Assembly (NCBI GenBank): GCA_963846005.1 | Contig: CAWJUH010000001.1 | Location: forward strand, 558,001 to 622,000 | Direction: 5' to 3' | DNA: 64,000 nucleotides | Origin: CAVSUR01 sp963846005 | Lineage (GTDB): Bacteria > Actinomycetota > Actinomycetes > Streptosporangiales > Streptosporangiaceae | Notes under the pieces: model-generated | Told to the model about the DNA's origin: nothing | The model's input: only the letters and a program-made list of their open reading frames with translations | Database searches by the model: none | Made by a program: the position numbers and the translations under genes | In this document: one piece after another, positions 1-8,000 of the stretch | How the letters are laid out: every line of letters begins with the position of its first letter | Position numbering within the stretch: the first letter of the stretch is position 1

Positions 1-122
1 CCGGGGGCGAGCACGCCGATTGCTCCGATCCCGAGCCGGACGGCCGCCATGGCACGCGCAACCCGCGAGCTTTCGGGCCGGGCGATGCAGGCCAGCGTGC
101 TGGTCGTTCGCTGTTGCGTCAT
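1..122 (-). CDS. N-terminal fragment of a probable small membrane protein (runs off the window)
   Basis: The minus strand opens with ATG at 122-120, preceded at a good distance by the Shine-Dalgarno-like GAGGAG. It stays open for 40 codons to the window edge. After about 20 polar residues (starting MTQQRTTSTL) comes a hydrophobic run, VRLGIGAIGVLAP, that looks like the first membrane helix of a small integral membrane protein; DUF4267-like proteins have such a helix, but that resemblance is weak. The gene is divergent from the reductase at 367. Function unknown; the start is well supported, the family is not. Confidence 0.5.
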   Translation of the reverse strand, partial: MTQQRTTSTLACIARPESSRVARAMAAVRLGIGAIGVLAP

Positions 123-366
123 CGCAGTCTCCTCGCTCGCCGCTGGCACATGCTCGGCTGAGCTTAAGCGGCCCGCGGCGGCTGGCGACAGTAGTGCCGG
201 CCGGCGACGCCGAACCGCTGGAGGCGGCCACCGTCCGTCAGAACCCCCGGATAGGTATGATGCTCAGCGGCCAGGCGCTGGCGATGACGTTGGGCCAGTG
301 GATCGTCCTCACTGGTGGCGGCCCGCGGCAATCGGCCCCGGTGAAGCAGCCTGTTAGGAGGTCATC

Positions 367-1011
367 GTGCCGCAGGTCCGGGTGCACAACTTCTCGGTGT
401 CGCTGGATGGGTTCGGCACCGGCGCAGGGCAAAGCCTGGATGCCCCGTTTGGGCATGCGGGAACCCGGCTGCACGAATGGTTCTTCCCGACTCGCACCTT
501 CCAGGCCATGCAGGGCCAGCCCGGCGGCAGCACCGGCATCGACGACGCTTTCGCCAGCGCCTGGGCTCCGGGCATCGGCGCCGAGATCATGGGGCGGGGC
601 AAGTTCGGCCCGCACCACGGACCCTGGCCGGACCGGGAGTGGAACGGATGGTGGGGAGACACCCCGCCGTTCCACACCCCGGTCTTTGTTCTCACCCACC
701 ATCCCCGGCCCTCCGTACAGATGAACGGCGGTACCACGTTTGACTTCCTCGACGCCAGCCCCGCCCAGGCGCTTGCGCAGGCGCGCCAGGCCGCCGCGGG
801 CGGGGATGTCCGCATCGGCGGCGGCCCGTCCACCATCCGCGAATTCCTGGCCGCCGGCCTGATCGACTACCTGCACATCGTCGTGGTGCCCATCGTGCTG
901 GGTCGCGGAGAGCGGCTCTGGGACGGGCTGGAGGCGCTCGAAGACCGGTTCCGGATTGAGGCCATGAACAGCCCCAGCGGCGTCACCCACGTCACCCTCA
1001 GCCGGCGGTAA
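367..1011 (+). CDS. Dihydrofolate reductase family protein (RibD C-terminal-like)
   Basis: 214 residues. The GTG start at 367 follows TTAGGAGG at ideal spacing. The N-terminus (VHNFSVSLDGFG), the MGRGKFGP motif near residue 80, and the C-terminal GGGPSTIREFLAAGLIDYL with VVPIVLGRGERL are hallmarks of the DHFR-like/RibD_C fold, which binds NADPH. Family members reduce pterin- or pyrimidine-type substrates, but most actinobacterial paralogues of this type have no assigned substrate. It is monocistronic in appearance. The family is secure; the reaction is not known. Confidence 0.88.
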   Translation: MPQVRVHNFSVSLDGFGTGAGQSLDAPFGHAGTRLHEWFFPTRTFQAMQGQPGGSTGIDDAFASAWAPGIGAEIMGRGKFGPHHGPWPDREWNGWWGDTPPFHTPVFVLTHHPRPSVQMNGGTTFDFLDASPAQALAQARQAAAGGDVRIGGGPSTIREFLAAGLIDYLHIVVVPIVLGRGERLWDGLEALEDRFRIEAMNSPSGVTHVTLSRR

Positions 1012-1145
1012 CGGGCTCCTGGCGGGCTCACCGTTCTGGAGACTGCTGCAGACGCACTCAATGCAGAAGCGATATCCAGCGGGCAGCACTTTGATGACGC
1101 TGGGCATTCGGACATGATGGCCATCGGCTCGCTGAAAGAAAGCAC

Positions 1146-1568
1146 ATGGATGCTCTGAAGCTTGCTGAGGCTTACCTCGGAGCGCTCGGTCGCGCTGACC
1201 TGACCGCGATGCTCAGCCTCTTCAGGACCGATGCGGTGGTCCATTCGCCGCTGTATGGCCTAGTCCCGGCGGCCAGGTTCTTCCCCGGCTTGTTCAGCGA
1301 CACGGCGGAATCGCGGCTGACCCTGCGCGGAGTCATGCAGGGCGCGGCGGCCGACGGCACACCGCTGGTCAGCATCTGGTTCCACTTCGACTGGCGGCTG
1401 CCGGGCGGGCAACGTGCCCCCTTCGATGTGGTCGATGTGCTGGAACTGGACTCCGGCAACCGCATTGCGGCCTTGCGCATCGTCTACGACACTGCGGAAA
1501 TCCGGCCCATCTTCGAACAGGAAACCGGCCGGCGCTCCTGGCGTCCGGGAACCTCAGCCAGTCACTGA
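1146..1568 (+). CDS. SnoaL-like/NTF2-fold protein
   Basis: 140 residues, starting MDALKLAEAYLGALG, followed by DLTAMLSLFRTDAVVHSPLYG. This N-terminal helix-and-pocket pattern is typical of SnoaL-like (NTF2 superfamily) proteins, cone-shaped alpha+beta folds that act as cyclases, isomerases or ligand-binding proteins. The C-terminal half carries beta strands (FHFDWRL, FDVVDVLEL, RIAALRIVYD) in the expected order. No catalytic role can be inferred. IS110 copy 1 sits 66 bp downstream, so the insertion spares the gene but lies in its 3' flank. Confidence 0.75.
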   Translation: MDALKLAEAYLGALGRADLTAMLSLFRTDAVVHSPLYGLVPAARFFPGLFSDTAESRLTLRGVMQGAAADGTPLVSIWFHFDWRLPGGQRAPFDVVDVLELDSGNRIAALRIVYDTAEIRPIFEQETGRRSWRPGTSASH

Positions 1569-1654
1569 GGCTGGCCGGCTCGCGGCAGGAGAGCGCGTTC
1601 GAAGCGTGACCGGCCTTTCAGCCCAAACGAGGGGCTGATGGCACTACCTTCTTT

Positions 1655-1800
1655 CATTATCGGGAGCCCTCGGGGAACGCTTGCGGGGCTTGTCCTTTGA
1701 GGACTGAAATGAGACGGCGTCCCTGGGGGTGACCGGCGGAGGCCGGAAGCCATCGAGGGTGTTGTCCTTCAAGGACTGGTCCATCAGCACGGCGCAGCGC
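1655..1800 (+). ncRNA. IS110 bridge RNA (inferred), copy 1
   Basis: Two similar internal loops can be read in the non-coding left end. Target loop: GGGGCT (1685-1690), hairpin GTCCT-ttg-AGGAC (1692-1704), then ATGAG (1709-1713), closed by an outer stem of 1674-1680 with 1717-1723 (6 of 7 pairs). GGGGCT equals the left target flank plus CT; ATGAG is complementary to CTCAT at the right target flank. Donor loop: GAGGGTGT (1755-1762), hairpin GTCCT-tca-AGGAC (1764-1776), then CCATCAG (1781-1787). GAGGGTGT equals the element's last bases (3123-3130) and CCATCAG is complementary to its first bases, CTGATGG (1635-1641). This is the architecture known for IS621 bridge RNA. The RNA ends are estimates. 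Confidence 0.8.
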
Positions 1801-1839
1801 CTCCACCGTCCGTGATCGCGAACCTGATGGGAGGCAGGT

Positions 1840-3114
1840 GTGCTTGGTGTGGGGGTGGACTGGGCCGAGTCGTTTCACGACGTGGCGCTCGGCAGTCCGG
1901 GTGAAGGGGTGATCGAGCAGTTCCGGGTCGGCCACGGCCCGGCAGGCGTGCAGCGGCTGATCACCCGGTGCCTGGAGCTGGAGCCCGACCCGGCCGAGGT
2001 GCGGGTGGTGCTGGAGACTCGGCACGGCCTGCTGGTCGAGGCGCTGGTGGATGCGGGGTTCACGGTGCTGCCGGTGAACCCGGACCTGGTGGCGCGGCGC
2101 CGCGGCCCGGCGAGGAAGAAAGATGACGCCGCCGATGCCCGGATCTGCTGCCTGATGGCCCTGGATGCCTACCTGGAGCTGCGCAAGCTGATCCCGCATG
2201 GCGAGATCGGCACCGAGCTGCGCGCCATCGCCCGTGATGACGAACGGGCGGCCCGTGACGAGCGGCGGATCGGCAACCGGCTGCGCGCCGACCTGTTGTC
2301 TGCTTTCCCCGCCGCCGTCGACATTGCCGGCGGCGACCTGGGCGCGGCGGTATTCCTCAAGCTGCTGCAGCGCTGGCCCTCTGCTGACGCGCTGGCTGCC
2401 GCCAGCCGCGAGGAACTGGCGGCCTTCGCCCGCTCGGCCCGCCACGGCTGGCCGGAGCGGTTCGCTGACCGCGTCACCACCGCCCTGGCCGAGTCCCGGC
2501 TGGCGGTACGGCCCGAGCTCGCCCGCGCCAAGGCCGGCACCATCGCGCTGGCCGCCGCCCAGCTTCTGCTGCTGCGCGACCAGCGCAAGGCGTGGGAAAA
2601 GCGGATGGGTGAGCTGCTGCTCGGCGCCCCCCGCTACGGCCGGGACAAGACCCCGAAGGACCCTGACCCGGGGAAGGCGTTCCCGGGCGGCGAGACCTAC
2701 CTGAGCATGCCTGGCCTGGGTGACCGTCTCGCCGCCCGGGTCGCCGGTGAGATCGGCGAGCACTTCGGGCAGTTCGTCACGCCGAATTCCCTGCAATGCT
2801 ACGGCGGGCAAGCACCCGTCACCCGCAGGTCCGGCCGCAGCGAGTTCGTGGTCGCCCGCCGTCTGGCCTATAACCGGCATCTCGGCACAGCCGTCACCCA
2901 GTGGGCTTTCTGCAGCCTCCAGCAATCCGCCTGGGCCAGAGAGTTCTACGACCAGAAGACCGCCGCCGGCAACAACCACCACTGCGCCCTGCGCAAGCTC
3001 GGCAACCGCTGGCTGGAGGTCCTGTGGCACTGCCTGGACAAAGGCGTCCTTTACGACGAAACCATCCACACGGCCAACCGGCAAAAGGCAAGCGCCCTCA
3101 AACCTGCCGCCTGA
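1840..3114 (+). CDS. IS110-family transposase (DEDD recombinase)
   Basis: 424 residues, GTG start after GATGGGAGGCAG. The N-terminal RuvC-like DEDD domain shows D7 (GVDWAE), E59 (VVLETRHG) and the K-x-D-x-x-D-A motif with D96 and D99. The C-terminal Transposase_20 half contains SMPGLGDRLAARVAGEIGE, the helix-hairpin-like segment, and a Ser-containing APVTRRSGRS region where the family's catalytic serine is expected. The enzyme would excise and insert the element as a circular intermediate, guided by the upstream bridge RNA. It is identical to the copy at 36836 and has no frameshift, so it is probably active. Confidence 0.95.
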   Translation: MLGVGVDWAESFHDVALGSPGEGVIEQFRVGHGPAGVQRLITRCLELEPDPAEVRVVLETRHGLLVEALVDAGFTVLPVNPDLVARRRGPARKKDDAADARICCLMALDAYLELRKLIPHGEIGTELRAIARDDERAARDERRIGNRLRADLLSAFPAAVDIAGGDLGAAVFLKLLQRWPSADALAAASREELAAFARSARHGWPERFADRVTTALAESRLAVRPELARAKAGTIALAAAQLLLLRDQRKAWEKRMGELLLGAPRYGRDKTPKDPDPGKAFPGGETYLSMPGLGDRLAARVAGEIGEHFGQFVTPNSLQCYGGQAPVTRRSGRSEFVVARRLAYNRHLGTAVTQWAFCSLQQSAWAREFYDQKTAAGNNHHCALRKLGNRWLEVLWHCLDKGVLYDETIHTANRQKASALKPAA

Positions 3115-3187
3115 GGTTGACAGAGGGTGTCTCATGGAACGGGCACGATCGAGGGTCCGCGCGGGAACTGCCTCGCGGCGTCCTGTA

Positions 3188-3391
3188 TTAGTTCTGGTTA
3201 CCTTGCTGGTCCTGGTCCCGGGCGAGATGCTGCTCTGCGGCGTCGACAGCACGGTCGATCTGCTCGTCATGCTGATGATCGGTGTCGCGCTCGGCGACTC
3301 CCGCTACCTCATTGACCGGCTTGTCGGCCTGCTCAGGGTGCTCCTGGGCGTAGGCCTCCGCCTTCTTCTCCAGCTCGCCGAACTCGCTCAC
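3188..3391 (-). CDS. Rv0909/MT0933-like putative antitoxin homologue
   Basis: 67 residues. The GTG start at 3391 is preceded by GGGAGGAT, which decides it over longer in-frame starts that would add a low-complexity Ala/Gly/Arg stretch. The sequence VSEFGELEKKAEAYAQEHP, then a central region and DEQIDRAVDAAEQHL, follows the MT0933-like pattern: a short helical, acidic protein listed as a putative antitoxin of Rv0909/Rv0910 type. No toxin gene (SRPBCC-type Rv0910) is adjacent, so the toxin-antitoxin role is doubtful here. The gene ends about 55 bp from the right edge of the IS110 copy. Confidence 0.65.
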   Translation of the reverse strand: MSEFGELEKKAEAYAQEHPEQADKPVNEVAGVAERDTDHQHDEQIDRAVDAAEQHLARDQDQQGNQN

Positions 3392-3681
3392 GCGCCATCC
3401 TCCCGCCTCGCACCGGCCGGCCCTGTCGCCTGGCCGCGTCCCCCGCGCACCTACCCCTGGGGCGGCAAGCGATGCCCCGGCGGCACGGGAAGCGCGAGCC
3501 GGGCCAGCAGCGCCTTCGTAGGCGGCAGCCGCCAGATCACAGCGCGGCGGACGGTGATCAGGCATCCCGGGCAAGCGGATTGGCCCCGGGCAGCTCGGCT
3601 GGCCGCGCGTGCCTGGCGGGGCCGGCGGCGCCGGCGACCCGGCGTGATGAGGCCCGCTCCCGCTGGCATAGCGTCGGTGAC

Positions 3682-4716
3682 ATGAGCCGGCCGCGTATGT
3701 CCCGTGTCTTACCGGCAGCGGCGGCCGGGGCAGCCGTCCTGGCCGGGGGGTGCGCCGCGGTCCAGGCCGCGGCCGACGCCCGCGACCGGCGCCGCTTTCC
3801 GCCGCCTGGCCGCCTGGTCGACATCGGCGGGCGGCGGCTGCACCTGATCGAGGCGGGCTCCGGCGGCCTGCCGCTGGTGATCATCCCGGCGATGGCGGAC
3901 CCGGCGCTGACCTGGGCGGGCATCCTGCCCGCGCTCGCGGGCAGCCGCCAGGTCATCGCCTACGACCGGGCCGGCATCGGCTGGAGCGACCCGCCTGCCC
4001 GGCGCCCCCAGGGGTTCGACGAGATCGCCGATGACCTGCGGGCGCTGGTGTCCGCGGCCGGGATCAGCAAGCCGTTCCTGCTGGCCGGCCATTCACTCGG
4101 CGGCCCGATGGCGCGCCGGTTCGCCGTCCGCCATCCCCGGTGCGTGGCCGGGCTGCTGCTCATCGACTCAAGTCATGAGGCGCAGGGCGCGCGGCTGGGC
4201 GCGGTGGAGCCGGACGCCAGCAGCCGCAGCATGGTCCGGCTGGCGGCGAAGCGGCGGCTGATGCCGCTCGGCGCCTACCGGCTGGGTGCAGGCCTCGGGC
4301 TGGCCAGCCAGCTGGACCGGGATGCGGCTCGCGAGACGCCCCCGGACCTCGTGGCGGCGGACCGGGCGGTCTGGCTGTCATCGCGCCAGCGCCGGGCCGC
4401 GGTCGCGGAGATGCTGCTGTCGGCGCGGATGCGGGGCACGCCGCCGGACCTGGGCGCGCTGCCGCTGACGGTGCTGACCGCGGGCGAGATGCCCGGCCGC
4501 GGTCAGCAGGAGTGGCGGCGGCTGCAGCAGGAGCTGGCGGCCCTGTCTTCGGACAGCAAGCAGGTCATCGCCGAGGGAGCCGGTCATTACATCCACCTCG
4601 ACGATCCCGGTGTCGTGGTCCGCGTCGTCGCCGAGCTGGCCGGCCGGGCCGAGCGCGCCGGGCGGCTCACTGAGCGCGCCCCGGGCGGCCGGGCATTTCC
4701 CGGAATGCCGGAATAA
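3682..4716 (+). CDS. Alpha/beta hydrolase, N-terminally membrane-anchored or exported
   Basis: 344 residues. The ATG at 3682 begins a hydrophobic leader (VLPAAAAGAAVLAGGC) followed by RRFPPPGRLVDIGGRRLHL, the usual junction in this hydrolase subgroup. The nucleophile elbow GHSLGG lies near residue 138, the oxyanion region is in VIIPAMAD, and the catalytic His is in GAGHYIHLDDP near the C-terminus. The Cys after the leader is not in a perfect lipobox (LAGGC), so lipoprotein status is uncertain. Substrate unknown. It stands alone, with a gap of about 190 bp before the secreted paralogues. Confidence 0.85.
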   Translation: MSRPRMSRVLPAAAAGAAVLAGGCAAVQAAADARDRRRFPPPGRLVDIGGRRLHLIEAGSGGLPLVIIPAMADPALTWAGILPALAGSRQVIAYDRAGIGWSDPPARRPQGFDEIADDLRALVSAAGISKPFLLAGHSLGGPMARRFAVRHPRCVAGLLLIDSSHEAQGARLGAVEPDASSRSMVRLAAKRRLMPLGAYRLGAGLGLASQLDRDAARETPPDLVAADRAVWLSSRQRRAAVAEMLLSARMRGTPPDLGALPLTVLTAGEMPGRGQQEWRRLQQELAALSSDSKQVIAEGAGHYIHLDDPGVVVRVVAELAGRAERAGRLTERAPGGRAFPGMPE

Positions 4717-4909
4717 ATTTCAGGCCCCGTCTGCCGACATGAAGCACATGCCCAGTAAACGCCCGAGTTCCGGGTCGTTGCGGTGCGCGCGCGGCTGCAT
4801 AACCATGCTGGCGAGCAGTTTCTGACTGGAGGCAGGCACCTTTCCCGGCCAGGCCAGGCGGGCGGATAAGTGCCTCTGGCTGCGCCTACCGGAAAGGTAT
4901 GTAAACCTC

Positions 4910-5833
4910 ATGCGCGCTCATTTGATTATGCGCAGGATCTGCGGGCCGGCGGCCGTGACCGCGGTCGCGGCCGCCTGCCTGCAGACCGCGGGAGTATTTC
5001 CCGCACAGGCGATGGCCCGGCCGGCCAATCAGGCCCGGACTCGCGATCACCGGGAATCCGCCGATCTGGTGCTGCGCGTCAGGCTCGGCGCCAGGGTGAC
5101 CATCAGGGGCGGCGGGGGCGGCACCAGCAACTGCACGAAGGATGAGACCGATAAGACGGTGACCGCCAGCCAGGACCCGTTTACCGAGACCATCAGCTTC
5201 ATCGCCAAGTCCAGCGGCTCCTGCGCATTCGAGCGCAGCTGGTCCGACTTCGATGTGCAGGTCGCCGACAGCAGCGGGGTGGTCATCGCGGCCACCACCG
5301 TCCGGCTCGCCGGGCAGAGCGTCATCAACCCCTACCAGGCCTACTGCCCGCCATGGGGCGAGGGCTTCCGGATGACCTGCCGCAAGCCTGACGACAGGCG
5401 GCTCGAGCTCACCCAGACCGCCGGCCTCGGGACGAAGTCAGGCGGCGGACTGGAGAAGGCGCAGCTCAACTTCTTCGTGGGCGGCCCCGGCCCGGAAATC
5501 AAGGTCGAGGGCGGCGGTGCCGGCTGGGACAACAGCAACTGCACGAACGACGAGACGCGCACCACGGTCACCGCCGGGGACGATCCGACCGTCGTGCCCA
5601 TCAGCTTCGTCGCCAAGTCCAGCGGAAGCTGTGCCATTGAAAGAAGCTTCAGCTACTTCAACATCAAGTTCTCCGGCACCAGCAGATCCGGTAAGTCCGT
5701 GCGGGGCGAGGCCCGGATCCTTTTCGGCCAGGATTACGCCGGAGAGGACTACAAGGTCACGTGCATTTCGACCAGCCCGTCGGTCAGCTGCGACAAAGTC
5801 GGCATGCGGACGCTTCAGCTCAGGTACAGCTGA
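4910..5833 (+). CDS. Secreted protein with duplicated SNCT-x-DET domain (paralogue 1)
   Basis: 307 residues. A signal peptide (MRRICGPAAVTAVAAACL, cleavage near AQA-MA) precedes two copies of one domain. Each has a beta strand with a Gly run (VTIRGGGGG or IKVEGGGAG), then SNCTKDET or SNCTNDET, then ISFIAKSSGSCAFERS or ISFVAKSSGSCAIERS, ending in an aromatic strand. The two invariant Cys per copy probably form a disulphide. A linker with another Cys pair (YCPPWGEGFRMTCR) separates the copies. I do not recognise the family. The paralogue follows after 34 bp, so the two are probably co-transcribed and exported together. Confidence 0.75.
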   Translation: MRAHLIMRRICGPAAVTAVAAACLQTAGVFPAQAMARPANQARTRDHRESADLVLRVRLGARVTIRGGGGGTSNCTKDETDKTVTASQDPFTETISFIAKSSGSCAFERSWSDFDVQVADSSGVVIAATTVRLAGQSVINPYQAYCPPWGEGFRMTCRKPDDRRLELTQTAGLGTKSGGGLEKAQLNFFVGGPGPEIKVEGGGAGWDNSNCTNDETRTTVTAGDDPTVVPISFVAKSSGSCAIERSFSYFNIKFSGTSRSGKSVRGEARILFGQDYAGEDYKVTCISTSPSVSCDKVGMRTLQLRYS

Positions 5834-5867
5834 CGGCCTGCTCGCGCAACCAGAAAGGTAAAACACT

Positions 5868-7799
5868 ATGCGCATGCATTCATCAGCCCGGCGGCTGCGC
5901 TTCCCGGCCGCGGCCGTGCTGGCCGTGACCGCCGCGGGAATGCTGGCGGGCGCGCTCCCGGCGCAAGCCGCCAGCGCGCCGGCCGGGTCCCGGAAGATGC
6001 CGAACGACCAGCGGATCAACGCGCAGCTCGTGCTCGACGTGCAGCAGGGCGCGTCGGTCACCATCCGGGGCGGCGGGGGCGGTACCAGCAACTGCACGAA
6101 GGACGAGACCGATAAGACGGTTACGGTCAAGACGGTCCCGCAGACCGAGGACTTCGGGATGACCACCAAGAACAGCGGCTCGTGCTTCTACGAGCGCAGC
6201 TGGTCCGATTTCTCCGTGACCGTGCGCGACAAGGACCAGGTCATCGCCAGCCAGAAACTGAGCATCGACCAGCCGGGGTATCCGTTCGGCGACTATGAGG
6301 CGTTCTGCCAGAACACCTACAGCTTCCGCGCGCGGTGCAACGCGCACGGGCTGCGGGTGGAGCTGACCCAGCTCGTCGGCAAGGGCCGCAAGGCCGCCGG
6401 CCAGCACACCCGGGGGCTTGAGCTGCGCGTCGGCGGCCCGGGCCCGGAGATTCACGTGGTCGGCGGGGGCGGCGGCCCGGATCACAGCAACTGCACGAAT
6501 GACGAGACCAACCACCGGTTCCAGGCGGGCCCTGACCCGGTCTGGACGCAGGTGTCCTTTACCGCCAAATCGGGCGGGGTATGCGCCTTCGAGCCGAGCT
6601 ACAGCTACTTCATGATCCATATCTCGGGACGGGACGCGGCAGGCCGGCAGGTCAGCGGCATGGGCCGGGTGTTCCTCGGCCAGTCGAGTGCGGGACGCGA
6701 CTACGACTTCCGGTGCGAGCCAGGGAGCGCCAACGTCAGCTGCCATCGCGAGGACGGATTCGCGGTGATCCGGCTGGTCTCTTCAGCCGGCCTGACCTGC
6801 CCGCCGGCCAGCCGCGGGCCCGGCGGGCTCCGCCGGGCCCGCGGTGCCGTCCATCATGACCTGCCAGGGCCGGACGGTGACCGTGAAGAACCCGCAGGCG
6901 ACGCTGGCGTCGCCGGTCGTGGCCAGCTCCCTGGCCCGGTCCAGCTGGCCGGGGCCGGGGATGCGCAGGATCGTCATCCCCTCCCCGCCGGCGTCGGTGA
7001 GCGGGCCCGCCGCGACCAGGTAGCCGGCTTCGAGCATCCGGCGCAGGAACGCGGCGTGCCCGGCGAAGCGCGGGTCCGCGAACACCGGCCCGTCCCGCGG
7101 CGCGGCCGGCCCCGGGCGGTGCAGCAGCGCGACCCAGGTCACCTGGCCGGCCGGGTCGCGGTAGCAATCCAGGACCTGCGGCCAGCCGTGCTCGTACTCG
7201 GCCCGGGCGGCGGCCGGGTCGGCGAACGCCTCCCAGCCGGCGTGCTCCAGCCGGACCAGCGTCTGACGGCCCGCGGCGGTAAACGTGACGGTGACCTGGC
7301 TGGCCGGCTCGGGATCGCCGCCCGGGTGCCAGGTGAACGCCACGCAGCCCGGCGGCTCCCAGCGGGTCACCGTGCCCCAGTCGGCAGACTGCCCGTCCGG
7401 CGAGTGCTCGACGATCCGGCCGCCGGAGAATCCGACCTGCGCGCCGGCCCCGTAGACGCTCAGTTCGGCCACCGGCCACCACCGTCCGATGCCCGCGGTG
7501 AACACCTCGAACGCGGCCTGCGGTGCCGCGTCGACCAGGATCTCCCGCCGGATCGGCGTCAGCTCACTCATCGCGGTCCTCCCCATCCCCCTCCGGGTCC
7601 CGGGCTGGGCGGCCGCCCGGCGGCGCGGCGGCCCGGCGGACCTCCGCGGCGTAGGCGGCCAGCACCGTGTCCCAGGTGCGCACCAGCCATTGCTGGGCCG
7701 CGGCCATCCCGCCGGGCGCCAGCGCGTACAGGTTCCGGGTGCCGGCGCTGCGGTGCCGGACCAGCCCGGCCTCGCCCAGCACCCGCAGGTGCTTGCTGA
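5868..7799 (+). CDS. Secreted protein with duplicated SNCT-x-DET domain (paralogue 2); stop codon apparently lost
   Basis: ATG after AGAAAGGTAAAAC. The signal peptide ends near AQAAS, and the same two domains as the upstream paralogue follow (VTIRGGGGGTSNCTKDET; then DHSNCTNDET with SGGVCAFEPSYSYF). Homology with the paralogue ends near 6775, at AVIRLV, where a stop is expected. Instead the frame stays open to 7799, running antisense through two well-supported minus-strand genes. Only the first 300 or so residues are credible as protein; the rest is probably read-through caused by a small indel or stop loss close to 6780. The coordinates give the literal open frame. Confidence 0.6.
   Translation: MRMHSSARRLRFPAAAVLAVTAAGMLAGALPAQAASAPAGSRKMPNDQRINAQLVLDVQQGASVTIRGGGGGTSNCTKDETDKTVTVKTVPQTEDFGMTTKNSGSCFYERSWSDFSVTVRDKDQVIASQKLSIDQPGYPFGDYEAFCQNTYSFRARCNAHGLRVELTQLVGKGRKAAGQHTRGLELRVGGPGPEIHVVGGGGGPDHSNCTNDETNHRFQAGPDPVWTQVSFTAKSGGVCAFEPSYSYFMIHISGRDAAGRQVSGMGRVFLGQSSAGRDYDFRCEPGSANVSCHREDGFAVIRLVSSAGLTCPPASRGPGGLRRARGAVHHDLPGPDGDREEPAGDAGVAGRGQLPGPVQLAGAGDAQDRHPLPAGVGERARRDQVAGFEHPAQERGVPGEARVREHRPVPRRGRPRAVQQRDPGHLAGRVAVAIQDLRPAVLVLGPGGGRVGERLPAGVLQPDQRLTARGGKRDGDLAGRLGIAARVPGERHAARRLPAGHRAPVGRLPVRRVLDDPAAGESDLRAGPVDAQFGHRPPPSDARGEHLERGLRCRVDQDLPPDRRQLTHRGPPHPPPGPGLGGRPAARRPGGPPRRRRPAPCPRCAPAIAGPRPSRRAPARTGSGCRRCGAGPARPRPAPAGAC
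6783..7571 (-). CDS. SRPBCC (AHSA1-like) domain fused to a YciI-like domain
   Basis: 262 residues. The ATG at 7571 overlaps the 3' end of the ArsR gene by 8 bp, so translation is probably coupled. Residues 1-150 are AHSA1/START-like (REILVDAAPQAAFEVFT, then GRWWPVAELSVYG, WGTVTRWEPPGCVAFTWHPG and VRLEHAGWEAF), a hydrophobic ligand-binding fold. Residues 160-240 (WVALLHRPGPAAP, then FLRRMLEAGYLVAAGPL and FTVTVRPWQVMM) resemble a YciI-related domain. ArsR plus SRPBCC pairs are common in actinobacteria. Ligand unknown. Confidence 0.85.
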   Translation of the reverse strand: MSELTPIRREILVDAAPQAAFEVFTAGIGRWWPVAELSVYGAGAQVGFSGGRIVEHSPDGQSADWGTVTRWEPPGCVAFTWHPGGDPEPASQVTVTFTAAGRQTLVRLEHAGWEAFADPAAARAEYEHGWPQVLDCYRDPAGQVTWVALLHRPGPAAPRDGPVFADPRFAGHAAFLRRMLEAGYLVAAGPLTDAGGEGMTILRIPGPGQLDRARELATTGDASVACGFFTVTVRPWQVMMDGTAGPAEPAGPAAGRRAGQAG

Positions 7800-7935
7800 C
7801 CGCCGGGCGGCCGACCGGCAGCCGCTCGGCCAGCCGGCCCACCGGTGCCGGTCCCTCGCTCAGCAGTTCCAGGATGCGCCGCCGCACCGGCTCGCCCAGC
7901 GCGTCGAACACCGCGTCCGCATGTTGGTTACTCAT
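7564..7935 (-). CDS. ArsR-family winged-helix regulator
   Basis: 123 residues. The helix-turn-helix reads FDALGEPVRRRILELLSEGP, then VGRLAERLPVGRPAVSKHLRVL with GLVRHRSAGTRNLYAL, the standard ArsR/SmtB layout. No metal-binding Cys pair (ELCVCDL type) is present, so it is one of the non-metal ArsR proteins that partner SRPBCC genes. The ATG at 7935 is preferred over a TTG six bases upstream. It is the first gene of a two-gene unit and probably controls it; no operator was identified. Confidence 0.9.
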   Translation of the reverse strand: MSNQHADAVFDALGEPVRRRILELLSEGPAPVGRLAERLPVGRPAVSKHLRVLGEAGLVRHRSAGTRNLYALAPGGMAAAQQWLVRTWDTVLAAYAAEVRRAAAPPGGRPARDPEGDGEDRDE

Positions 7936-8000
7936 CAGCAACCGTTACTCTAGGGCAACCAAAGGAGGCCCGGCAACTAAAGGCCGGCGCCGCGAGAGCC

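Larger units (their letters stand above)
1635..3132 (+). mobile_element. IS110-family insertion sequence, copy 1
   Basis: The block 1632-3135 is repeated without any visible difference at 36628-38131, in the same orientation. There are no terminal inverted repeats and no target duplication, as expected for IS110. The boundaries given include a CT dinucleotide at each end (1635-1636 and 3131-3132), the inferred recombination core. Joining the flanks across one CT restores ...GGGGCTCATGG... here and ...AGGGCTCATTA... at copy 2, so the shared GGG and CAT probably belong to the target. The element holds a non-coding left end of about 205 bp and one transposase gene. Confidence 0.93.

Noticed and set aside
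1657..3270. A 537-codon minus-strand open frame across the IS110 copy (and its twin at 36653)
   Set aside because: Antisense of the transposase; no family motif, and it crosses the element edge.
3451..3681. Short open frames between the antitoxin-like gene and the hydrolase
   Set aside because: Arg/Pro-rich on either strand, no ribosome site, no recognisable motif.
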